In this document: in pieces, positions 36,608 to 45,648 of the stretch
Numbering within the stretch: the stretch's first letter is position 1
How the letters are laid out: each line of letters starts with the position of its first letter
Position numbers and translations under genes: made by a program
Assembly: GCF_000218625.1 (NCBI RefSeq)
Contig: NC_015672.1
Span: 1,773,451 to 1,837,450 of the forward strand
Length of the DNA stretch: 64,000 bases
DNA from: Flexistipes sinusarabici DSM 4947
Lineage (GTDB): Bacteria > Chrysiogenota > Deferribacteres > Deferribacterales > Flexistipitaceae
Reading direction: 5' to 3'
Notes under the pieces: generated by a model
What the model saw: only the letters and a program-made list of their open reading frames with translations
What the model was told of the DNA's origin: nothing
Databases searched by the model: none

Positions 36608-37471
36608 TTATTTTAAAGCTTCCGCTCCGTTAACAATATCAAGTATTTCGGTAGTTATTGCAGCCTGTCTGGCTTTATTATAATTAAGCGTAAGCTTTTT
36701 AATCATCTCTCCCGCATTACGTGTTGCATTATCCATTGCCGCCATTCTGGCACCATGTTCACCAGCAACTGATTCCAAAATACAGCTGTAAATGGTAAAA
36801 TTTATAAAACGGGGAATTATCTCTTTCACAAGCGTATTGGGATCAGGCTCATATAAATAATCCACAACAGATTCACCCGTTTCTTCCTCAGTTTCAAAAT
36901 CCAAAGGCAGAATCTTTTTTACCTTTGCGATTTGGGAAGCAACAGACTTGAATTCGTTGTATACAACATATAGCTCATCAATCTCATCATCATTAAAAAG
37001 TTTTACAGCAGAATCACCTATAGTGATTGCATCATCGTATGTAATCTTTCCGCCGAACGAGATATATTTTTCCTCAATTTCATAATCTCTTCTCTTCACA
37101 TATTCATAGCCGTTCTTACCGACACAAATAAGCTTGAAATCTTTGTCAGAATGCTCACGTCGAAATTGAGAAAACAATTTATTAACATTACTGTTAAATG
37201 CTCCGCACAAACCTCTGTCGGATGTGATAACAATCACACCTATATTCTTCACTTCTTCCTTGGGCTGCAATAATTTATGTATTTCCGGATTTACACGCTT
37301 GCTAATATTTTGAACAACCTCATAAATCTTATCGGCATAAGGCAGGGCTGCTTCCATTGCCTCCTGAGCTCTTCTCAGCTTAGCAGCCGAAACCATTTTC
37401 ATGGCATTGGTAATCTTCTGCGTATTTTTTACCGAGCCGATTTTTCTTTTAATATCCCTCATTCCAGACAT
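36608..37471 (-). CDS. atpG: ATP synthase F1 gamma subunit
   Basis: 287 aa. Long N- and C-terminal helices form the rotor shaft: MRDIKRKIGSVKNTQKITNAMKMV and MAAMDNATRNAGEMIKKLTL. The central Rossmann-like part includes ITSDRGLCGAFN. Positioned between atpA and atpD as usual. Confidence 0.97.
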   Translation of the reverse strand: MSGMRDIKRKIGSVKNTQKITNAMKMVSAAKLRRAQEAMEAALPYADKIYEVVQNISKRVNPEIHKLLQPKEEVKNIGVIVITSDRGLCGAFNSNVNKLFSQFRREHSDKDFKLICVGKNGYEYVKRRDYEIEEKYISFGGKITYDDAITIGDSAVKLFNDDEIDELYVVYNEFKSVASQIAKVKKILPLDFETEEETGESVVDYLYEPDPNTLVKEIIPRFINFTIYSCILESVAGEHGARMAAMDNATRNAGEMIKKLTLNYNKARQAAITTEILDIVNGAEALK

Positions 37472-37486
37472 ATATTAACCTCAACG

Positions 37487-39022
<1,536 letters not shown>

Positions 39023-39562
39023 CTAACCTGTCATTTCTTCTTTCAGTTTTTCAAGCTGCCCTTTAACACTGGCATCGTATTGGGTACTCTTAATTTTAGC
39101 CAGAAAACCACCAAGCAGCGACGGATCTTTTTCCACCTGCACGGAAACCTTTTTCCCTGTTATCTCATTGAGTTTACTAACCAATTCATCTTTAACCTTT
39201 TCATCCATATCAATTACTGACCTGACATCAGCTACAGCCTCGCCCCTGCTTTCTCTGTAAATATCTGAAAAGCTTTCAACTATATTTTCCAGTTCTTCAA
39301 GACGGTTTTTTTCCACCAAAAGCTTCGTAAAAGATAGTAAAAGATCAGATATAACACCTTTATCCTTCAGTTCTGAAAAAACCGCACTTTTACTTTCTTT
39401 AGGGATCAGAGGATTTTTTACCAGTTCTCTGAATTCAGCATTGGAATAATAAAAATCAATCAGATTTTGAAGCTCATCCAGAACTCTGCTGACACTGTTC
39501 TCCCCCGAAGCTATCTCAAACAAAGCACCGGCGTAACGTTTCGATATAACAGTACTTATCAA
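39023..39562 (-). CDS. atpH: ATP synthase F1 delta subunit
   Basis: 179 aa stalk protein joining F1 to the b subunits. N-terminal helical domain (VISKRYAGALFEIA); the C-terminal motif LLGGFLAKIKSTQYDASVKGQL is slightly diverged from the usual GG-x-IG-x4-D-S. The start is TTG overlapping the atpF stop as TTGA. Confidence 0.94.
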   Translation of the reverse strand: MISTVISKRYAGALFEIASGENSVSRVLDELQNLIDFYYSNAEFRELVKNPLIPKESKSAVFSELKDKGVISDLLLSFTKLLVEKNRLEELENIVESFSDIYRESRGEAVADVRSVIDMDEKVKDELVSKLNEITGKKVSVQVEKDPSLLGGFLAKIKSTQYDASVKGQLEKLKEEMTG

Positions 39563-40119
39563 TTTGTCACTCCTATTTTAGCAATATAATTTTTAACCAG
39601 TCTTTTTTGCATATCATCGGTAAGACGTTTTTCAATCTTTTGCTCGGCCAGTTCAAAAGCAAGTTTTGCAGCTTCTTCTCTAAGCTCAGCCTTAGCTCTG
39701 TCAAGATCAGACTGTATCATATCTTCTGTCGACTTTTTTAATTTAGCAATGTTATTCTCTGCATCTTCCAAAATGTTCTTTCTTTCGGAATCTGCCTGCT
39801 TTTTGGCACGCTCTTTCATTGTCTGCAGCTCTTTTTCCATCTGCTGTAGCTTAAGTTTATAATTCGTAAGCTCAATTTCGGCATTTTCTTTTGCTTTTTC
39901 GGCATTTTCGATCGATTCTTCTATCTGCTTTGTTCGGTTATCCAAAAAGTTAATAAACGGATCTTTTAAAAGTTTGTAAAGAATCGCCACAAAAACAACG
40001 AACACAATAATTCTCCATACGAGCCCCATAAAATCAGGGCCGTGACTGCCGCCCCCTTCTGCTGCCATCAGCATTGAAGGTAAAAGCAATATATTAAATA
40101 AAAGAACCAATCTATTCAT
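39559..40119 (-). CDS. atpF: ATP synthase F0 b subunit
   Basis: 186 aa. It begins with a signal-like segment (MNRLVLLFNILLLPSMLMAAEGG), then one TM helix (WRIIVFVVFVAILYKLL) and a long coiled coil rich in K, E and A. The start ATG at 40119 has AAGGAGGGG upstream; the longer frame from 40149 would run into the b' gene. The N-terminal extra segment may be cleaved. Confidence 0.93.
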   Translation of the reverse strand: MNRLVLLFNILLLPSMLMAAEGGGSHGPDFMGLVWRIIVFVVFVAILYKLLKDPFINFLDNRTKQIEESIENAEKAKENAEIELTNYKLKLQQMEKELQTMKERAKKQADSERKNILEDAENNIAKLKKSTEDMIQSDLDRAKAELREEAAKLAFELAEQKIEKRLTDDMQKRLVKNYIAKIGVTN

Positions 40120-40132
40120 TTCAGACCCCTCC

Positions 40133-40558
40133 TTACGCCACTTTACCAATAATTTTGTCCACTATTTCCTCAGCCATATTCTCTGCATCAGACCTCAACG
40201 ATGCCTTTGCTTCCTCTTTCTGTTTGTCAAGCTCTTTCCTTGCATTCTCGAGCTTCTCATCCATTTCTGTTTTAACCTTGGCGTACATTTTTTCTGCTTC
40301 CTGAACAGCTTCGTCTTTAACCTGCTTATGGTAATCTGCTGCTTCCTGCTTCACCTGCTCAAATTTTTCCTCATACTCATTTTTATGCTTTTCAACTTCT
40401 GATCTCAACTTTGCAGCCTCACTGTTAAGAGACTCTATTTTCTCATCACGCTTTTCCACTGTATTGAGAACAGGGTTAATTATCATCTTTTTGCCAATGA
40501 ATAAAATAATAAGAAAGTTCACAATCTGAATCAATAAAGTACTATCAATACTAATCAT
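40133..40558 (-). CDS. atpF': ATP synthase F0 b' subunit
   Basis: 141 aa. TM helix near the N-terminus (LLIQIVNFLIILFIGKKMI), then a coiled-coil dimerisation region to the C-terminus. A second, different b-type gene means the peripheral stalk is a b/b' heterodimer. It heads the operon. The F0 a and c genes are not upstream. Confidence 0.9.
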   Translation of the reverse strand: MISIDSTLLIQIVNFLIILFIGKKMIINPVLNTVEKRDEKIESLNSEAAKLRSEVEKHKNEYEEKFEQVKQEAADYHKQVKDEAVQEAEKMYAKVKTEMDEKLENARKELDKQKEEAKASLRSDAENMAEEIVDKIIGKVA

Positions 40559-40773
40559 TCACCGCACCTCATAAACCGCATTATTGTATACTGTACACAG
40601 AGCTCGTAAAAGTTAGCAAATATAATTTTTTTTGTCAACTCATTTTATGTGTAAAAAAGTTTTCTGCACTGAGGATTATTAAGCTGTTAGAAAACCCAAG
40701 AAGCATCCTGGTAACACAATATTTTAAATCTATTAACATTAAAATTTGTTTATGTAAATAATATTTCTCTCTG
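40559..40773. other. Intergenic region before the ATP synthase operon
   Basis: Holds the promoter region for the atp operon on the minus strand. TTGACA is at 40638-40633 but no good -10 follows at 17 nt; TACAAT further downstream pairs with TTTACG at 16 nt as a weaker alternative. No gene is seen. Confidence 0.35.
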
Positions 40774-40993
40774 AAGTCACCCCATTTTTTATTGTGTACA
40801 CAAATTGATTGACTTCGTCTAGCACCAGTCTTTTAGACTGGTAAATATGTTGTCAAACATTCAATTTAGCTATTTACATAGCTGCCAATCGGTTTTCGAC
40901 CGATGCTAGCAGTGCAAATATTTTTCAATGTCATGTTAGCTAACTATATGTAAAACAATACTTTTATATAATTTTTTTTTGGGGGGATGCCAG
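40774..40993. mobile_element. 220-bp MITE with IS4-like ends
   Basis: Flanked by the perfect 12-bp direct repeat TATTTCTCTCTG (40762-40773 and 40994-41005). Ends are AAGTCACCCCATTTTTT on the left and, on the opposite strand, TGGCATCCCCCC on the right, resembling the GCGTCACCCCATTTT ends of IS-A. No coding capacity. Two hairpins inside: ACCAGTC-TTTTA-GACTGGT (40824-40842) and ATCGGT-TTTCG-ACCGAT (40888-40904), in inverted orientation and each next to CTAGC. Its right-hand about 53 bp recur at 47464-47516. Confidence 0.75.
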
Positions 40994-41122
40994 TATTTCT
41001 CTCTGCTGCTCTTTAATTTTTAATGTGCAATGGCAATAGCGGGATTTTACTGATAGAATAGCACAATATTAGGATGAAAAAGCAGGGAATTAGTGAAATG
41101 CTGGAGTAATATGTTGGACGCC

Positions 41123-41178
41123 ATCTCAATAACATCAACTACCTTTAACTACATCAAATACTTCTAACAACCTCTACT
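41123..41178. repeat. Degenerate 9-10 bp tandem repeat (CTACATCAA-type)
   Basis: Units such as TAACATCAA, CTACCTTTAA, CTACATCAA, ATACTTCTAA and CAACCTCTA follow one another. The complement resembles the TTGAGGTAG array at 51995-52076. No gene in this stretch. Confidence 0.45.
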
Positions 41179-41234
41179 TCACGCATTAATTATTAACTGT
41201 TTGAAGTCATGTACAAACTGTTTAAAAAAAAGAA

Positions 41235-41287
41235 TTGAAAAATTAGACTAATTACAATATAATAAAAATATACCGTACGTTCGGTAT
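41235..41287 (+). promoter_or_regulatory. Promoter and operator of the TetR gene
   Basis: TTGAAA (41235-41240), 17 nt, TATAAT (41258-41263). The 18-bp near-perfect palindrome ATACCGTACGTTCGGTAT (41270-41287) begins at the predicted start site. Its ACCG/CGGT arms are typical of TetR/AcrR operators, so the downstream TetR protein probably represses itself. Confidence 0.75.
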
Positions 41288-41328
41288 TTAATCCTTTAAA
41301 AATATTTTTATGTCTTTCGGAGAAAAAT

Positions 41329-41925
41329 GTGAGCACTAAAGGGAATAAAACAACAGATAAGATACTTGATTCAACTATAGAATTGATTTTTCAAAAAGGG
41401 ATAGAAGCAACAAGTATTTCTGATATCATAACCAAAATCGGCATGTCAAAAGGAAGTCTTTATTTTCATTTTCCGGACAAACAAACTCTGGTATCCAAAG
41501 CTTTGAGTAGGTATGAAAAGTCATTTTTTGAATTTATTAGCGCTTCTTTGCAAGGCAATTCTCCCGGTGAAAAATTGGAGAATTTCTTAGAATCGGTAAA
41601 AAGAATGCATAAATCAAAAAATTATTCAGGCGGGTGTATTTTTGGTAATACAGCTTTGGAAATGGCTGATAAAAATGATTCTTTATCCCAAAAGGTTAAA
41701 AATGTTTTTGACAGATGGATTTCAATGTTGAGCAGTATAATTAATGATGCTCAGAAAACCGGTGAAATAAGAAGTGATTTAAATTCTAAGATATTGGCTG
41801 GTTTTATCGTTTCATCTGTAGAAGGCGGAATAATGCTTTCCCGTCTGGAGAAGAAGGGAGAGCCCCTTTCTCAAACAATCTCTGCTTTAAAGATAATGAT
41901 TTGCTTAAAACAAAAAAGGCAATAA
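41329..41925 (+). CDS. TetR/AcrR-family transcriptional repressor
   Basis: 198 aa. The N-terminal HTH (about 8-55) includes ILDSTIELIFQKGIEATSIS and IGMSKGSLYFHFPDKQTLV. The C-terminal ligand-binding domain has SGGCIFGNTALEMADKND, resembling the TetR_C family of LfrR/YxaF-like regulators. Start GTG at 41329 with GGAG 7 nt upstream; the overlapping ATG is followed at once by a stop. A palindromic operator overlaps the start site. The usual neighbour (an efflux or redox gene) is absent; the next real gene is a P460 lipoprotein. Confidence 0.9.
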   Translation: MSTKGNKTTDKILDSTIELIFQKGIEATSISDIITKIGMSKGSLYFHFPDKQTLVSKALSRYEKSFFEFISASLQGNSPGEKLENFLESVKRMHKSKNYSGGCIFGNTALEMADKNDSLSQKVKNVFDRWISMLSSIINDAQKTGEIRSDLNSKILAGFIVSSVEGGIMLSRLEKKGEPLSQTISALKIMICLKQKRQ

Positions 41926-41934
41926 GGAGGTTTT

Positions 41935-41976
41935 ATGGTGTTTTACTTACTTATAAAAAACGCCGTGTGTAAATGA
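41935..41976 (+). CDS. 14-codon ORF with strong SD after the TetR gene
   Basis: MVFYLLIKNAVCK and stop, preceded by AAGGAGG placed 5 nt before ATG. It could be the 5' remnant of a gene once regulated by the TetR protein, or a leader peptide. No homology can be judged at this length. Confidence 0.25.
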   Translation: MVFYLLIKNAVCK

Positions 41977-42051
41977 GACCTGTAATTTGTTTGTAATCAG
42001 AACTAATGATAAGGTAAAATATATTATGAAACATCAAACAAGGAGGAAACA

Positions 42052-42525
42052 ATGAAAAAGACAGGAATTTTAATTACACTCTTGATAGCAGCAGTCTTTG
42101 TGGTGTCATGCGCAAAAACCGATATGCCGAAAACAGAACCGGCAAATGTATGGAATTATTTGCAGGATCAGAATTATACTGATTGGCAGTTATTTCCCGG
42201 AACAACTGAATTATACCCCGGTCAGTCACCTCACGGTGCCTTTCTTACATCTTATATTAACAAGAAAGCTGCAAAAAGTGTTAATAATGATGAATTTGCT
42301 TACGGCTCAATAATTGTAAAGGAAAACTACACTCCGTCAAAAAAACTTGCAGCTGTAACAGTCATGTATAAAGTAAAAGGATTTAACCCTGACGGAGGAG
42401 ACTGGTACTGGGCAAAATATTCTCCAAAAGGCGATGCGCAGGCTGTTGGTAAAGTAAAAGGATGTATACAGTGCCACTCGGCAGTAAAAGATAGCGACTG
42501 GTCATATCTGAAATCCGAAATGTAA
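42052..42525 (+). CDS. Cytochrome P460-domain lipoprotein with one heme c site
   Basis: 157 aa. Lipoprotein signal MKKTGILITLLIAAVFVVSC (Cys 20 predicted acylated). The body fits the cytochrome P460 fold: FPGTTELYPGQSPHGAFLTSYIN and VTVMYKVKGFNPDGGDWYWAKYSP, with the heme motif C-x2-C-H in GCIQCHSAVKD near the C-terminus. P460 family members oxidise hydroxylamine or bind NO; the function here is unproven. SD AAGGAGGAAAC. It stands downstream of the TetR gene on the same strand. Confidence 0.85.
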   Translation: MKKTGILITLLIAAVFVVSCAKTDMPKTEPANVWNYLQDQNYTDWQLFPGTTELYPGQSPHGAFLTSYINKKAAKSVNNDEFAYGSIIVKENYTPSKKLAAVTVMYKVKGFNPDGGDWYWAKYSPKGDAQAVGKVKGCIQCHSAVKDSDWSYLKSEM

Positions 42526-42672
42526 AACAGTTTTTAAAGGGCGGGAATTTAGTCTGTCCTTATTTTTTTATGGTTAATTATGCCACATCGAGAGCTTTGA
42601 ATAATATGTTTTTCTCAGTCTTATACCAAGTTGCGTTTGTTTGAGTAACATCTGAGGATTTACAACAACACA

Positions 42673-42751
42673 GGAAGCACGTCTTCAGGCGTGCCAAAGT
42701 AGTTTTGCAAAACTGTTATTGTGGTCATGGCGGGGCTGAAGCCCCACTTCC
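42673..42751. repeat. BIME-like pair of inverted REP hairpins
   Basis: Two 23-nt units in opposite orientation: 42673-42695 (GGAAG, stem GCACG/CGTGC, loop with CTTCAG) and 42729-42751 on the other strand (GGAAG, stem GTGGG/CCCGC, loop with CTTCAG). Head GGAAG, loop CTTCAG and tail GCC are shared; stem bases differ but still pair. Such pairs are typical of REP/BIME repeats moved by RAYT transposases. Confidence 0.65.
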
Positions 42752-43054
42752 AAAAGACAAGTATCTACTTCAAATTTTATTACTTTTTTGACTACAATTT
42801 AGTATTAGAGGTGTAAACTTAGCGCTTAAAACTTAGTACTTAATACTAATAAGTTTGTTACTTTCTTGACTGCAACTTGGTATAAATTATTCAAAGCCCT
42901 CATTTTAACTTTTATGAAGGAGATAAACAAATTCTTTAATGTACCTTTGTCCAATATGTATGTAATTTTCACCGAACACAAGGGAGAAGACTTTCACCTT
43001 TGCGAAAGACACCTGAAATCCAGGCAGGATGGGGAAGATCCATTAAAAGATTGG
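42752..43054. other. Intergenic stretch, no convincing gene
   Basis: AT-rich sequence with CTTAAAACTTAGTACTTA near 42825, a motif that recurs near 62228. A weak open frame around 42916-43080 (starting MKEINKFFNVPLSN) has no SD and no recognisable domain; it may be a gene remnant. Confidence 0.4.
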
Positions 43055-44326
43055 TCAGGCACTGAGTATACTTTCGGCAGGTTTGCCGATTGCATACCCC
43101 TGGGCATAGTCAACGCCCAGATCTTTCAGTTTGTTATAAATATCTGAATTCGTTACAAATTCTGCTATTGTTTCAGCATTAATGCTCTGTGCATAACTTA
43201 CAATCGATTTTACCGTTTTATAAGATTTGCTTGATTTAGGAAGGTTTTCAATAAGGCTGCCGTCGATTTTAATATAGTCAATATTTATCTCATGATGCCT
43301 GCTGAAATTGGAATAACCGACACCAAAATCATCAATAGCAATCTTAAATCCGATTTTTTTAAGATTAATAATTTTTGATCTCAGATTGTAAATTTCCTCA
43401 TTTTCCAGAATTTCCAACGTAACCCTTTCATGAGCGATATTATTGGTATCACATTGACTAAGCAGAAAATTCTCAAACCCCTCATCAGTTAGATCCTGAG
43501 CTGTTATATTAATTGAAAAACCGCTTTGAAGACTCCTGAAGATTTTACAACTTTCGGATATAACGATTCTTCCTATTGAAGCTAAAAGACCGAGCTGCTC
43601 TGCAGACGCCAGAAACATTGAAGGTGATATAACATCATTTTTCCCAACCATTCTTATAAGGCATTCATACTTAGGGATCTCTCCGGTTCTGATTTTCTTG
43701 ATTGCCTGATAATAAGGTTTCAAAATCATCTTACTTTTACCCTGCAGTACATTTTTTAGAATATTCGACCATAGAATGTTTCTCTCATAAAATTTTTCCA
43801 CTTCATCGTCAATCTGGCAATATGAGATTTTCTTCATATTTCGACTTTTTGCTTCCCTTAATGCTATATCCATTCTGTTAAAAAGGTTACTTCCAATATT
43901 GTCGCCATAAAAATTGTCGTTATGGGAAATCCCGCATACAAAAGACGGTGTTACACTTAAGCTGTTAATCCGAATAGGATTTTCACTTATAAAGTTTTCA
44001 AGCTTTTTTACAATCATCTCTGCAAAGTCGAGAAGGTTTTCCTTTAAAGATGTTTTATCCAGACAGGCTGCAAGAGCAAAAACATCACTGTGCAGTCTGT
44101 AGACTTCTGTATTATTGAAAACCAAAGAATTAGCAAATTCGGACAATTTTTTCCCAAAGCTTACCAGAAAATTATCCCCTTCTTCATTTCCATAGCAGCT
44201 GTTTATCTCCCCGAAATTTTTAATATCAATGCCCAATAAAACAATCTTTTTGCATTTTTGAACATTCAGCTTATTAATCAAACTGTTCCTGTTGGGAAGC
44301 CCTGTCAAATCATCCTTTAAAATCAT
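43055..44326 (-). CDS. Degenerate-GGDEF / EAL protein, probable c-di-GMP phosphodiesterase
   Basis: 423 aa. The GGDEF-fold domain (1-165, MILKDDLTGLPNRNSL) has lost the catalytic motif, reading RLHSDVFAL in place of GGDEF. The EAL domain (about 185-423) keeps YECLIRM, INITAQDL, TLEILENE, IAIDDFGVG, YIKIDGSLI, AEFV and YAQGYAIGKP, the metal and catalytic residues. It is therefore likely an active phosphodiesterase with a regulatory GGDEF-like domain. No sensor domain precedes it. Start ATG with AAGG upstream. IS-B lies 69 bp upstream and may have replaced its promoter. Confidence 0.85.
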   Translation of the reverse strand: MILKDDLTGLPNRNSLINKLNVQKCKKIVLLGIDIKNFGEINSCYGNEEGDNFLVSFGKKLSEFANSLVFNNTEVYRLHSDVFALAACLDKTSLKENLLDFAEMIVKKLENFISENPIRINSLSVTPSFVCGISHNDNFYGDNIGSNLFNRMDIALREAKSRNMKKISYCQIDDEVEKFYERNILWSNILKNVLQGKSKMILKPYYQAIKKIRTGEIPKYECLIRMVGKNDVISPSMFLASAEQLGLLASIGRIVISESCKIFRSLQSGFSINITAQDLTDEGFENFLLSQCDTNNIAHERVTLEILENEEIYNLRSKIINLKKIGFKIAIDDFGVGYSNFSRHHEINIDYIKIDGSLIENLPKSSKSYKTVKSIVSYAQSINAETIAEFVTNSDIYNKLKDLGVDYAQGYAIGKPAESILSA

Positions 44327-44414
44327 AACCTTATCTTTTGTGTATTTTAAAGGATGTTATATCAAACACAGCGCTGAAAATCAATGTACATTTATTGGCA
44401 CCCTCCCATTTTTT

Positions 44415-45648
44415 TCACAGTATCATACCAAGTGAACGTTTATTTAACAATTCATCAATTGTAGGAGCTAAATTAGGCGGCTTGGGTTTTCGAAATCTAA
44501 ATATTTCCTTAGCCATAATAAATGCTCTGCTAATACCATCTAAAAGGCTATAATATATAAATTTTGGTCGATCTTTCTTTTTGGATTTCTCCCTCTTAGA
44601 ATTTGCAATGACCTGCTCTTTTAATATTTCATCCTCCTGTACCATCAGCAATACGCTCCAGGCTAACATGGATGCTCCAAGCAGTGATTTTATCGCATTA
44701 AAGTTAGGGGTTAAACTCTTCTCTATTCCAAAGCCCTGCTTCTCAAATCTGTAACATTCTTCCACGCCCCAGCGGTGGTAATATCCTGTCACGCGTCTCT
44801 TAATCTCTCTGGATTTCTTTATGTGACCATTTGTAAGTAAAATATGAGGCTCTTTATTCTCCTCCCCCTTATTAACCATTACAGTCACAGGGTAAAGCTT
44901 ACCTTCAAGATTTATATAACACTTCTTATAGCCAAACCTAAAAGATTTCCCAATTTTGTAACGTCTGTTTATTTTCTTCACTAAATCAGGAATACTTACC
45001 GGTTTACCTCCTAAAACAAGGTGGCGCTTTTTTGTTAATCTGGTTACAAAATCAAGATCCTTGTTTAAAAAATAATTCAGCATAATACCGCCGTCATAAC
45101 CACGGTCTAATACCCACAAACCTTTGGGTCCAGCTGCTGATACAAAATTCTCTACCGCTTTCATACTTTCCGTGTTCATACTCTTAAAGCTCTGTTCTTC
45201 GCTGCTGTACATATCAAGATACATTGGAAATGTTATTCTCTCAGAAGGATTGTAACAACTTATTTGATTTAGATAATAACCGTTGCCGGTACTGCCTTTG
45301 CTCCCATCTCTTAAACGACAATGATTTTCAAAGTTATTGCCAAAATGATGACAAATGTCTCCCGCATCCAATGCTATTATTGTTTCTTCCCTTACTTTGT
45401 CTTTCCACTTGTTCATATTGTAATAATTCGACAATTCAAGAATCTCTGGGTGATCATGGACATTACGGCGTATCCTTTTTAAAGTGTCTTTTATGGCTAT
45501 ATCTTCCTTCAGGCTTCTTGCTATTTCTGTTAAGTTGCAGCTCTTTGAGGCTAATACTCCGGTTACTATTTCCAAAATATGTTTATGAAGGGGCTTTTTT
45601 ACACTTACATTATCCTCTGAAATTGATGATGCTACACTCACAATTTTT
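44415..45648 (-). pseudogene. IS-B transposase, interrupted after its first 12-13 codons
   Basis: DDE transposase of the IS4 family with LDAGDICHHFG, WVLDRGYDGG and the exact Y-(2)-R-(3)-E-(6)-K in YHRWGVEECYRFEK. The 5' end (MIGEIRKNVKRK, ATG at 47304) lies 1.6 kb away on the other side of the IS1380 insertion. Joining the two gives a continuous frame ...RKIVSVASSISEDN... The long remaining frame starts with an internal GTG and has no SD, so it is probably not made. Confidence 0.88.

Noticed and set aside
42866-43147. 93-aa open frame on the plus strand
   Set aside because: No SD, no recognisable domain, and it runs into the 3' end of the EAL gene; at most a gene remnant.
44415-45641. Intact 408-aa transposase with GTG start
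   Set aside because: Alignment with IS-A shows the N-terminus is missing; its real start and promoter lie beyond the IS1380 insertion.
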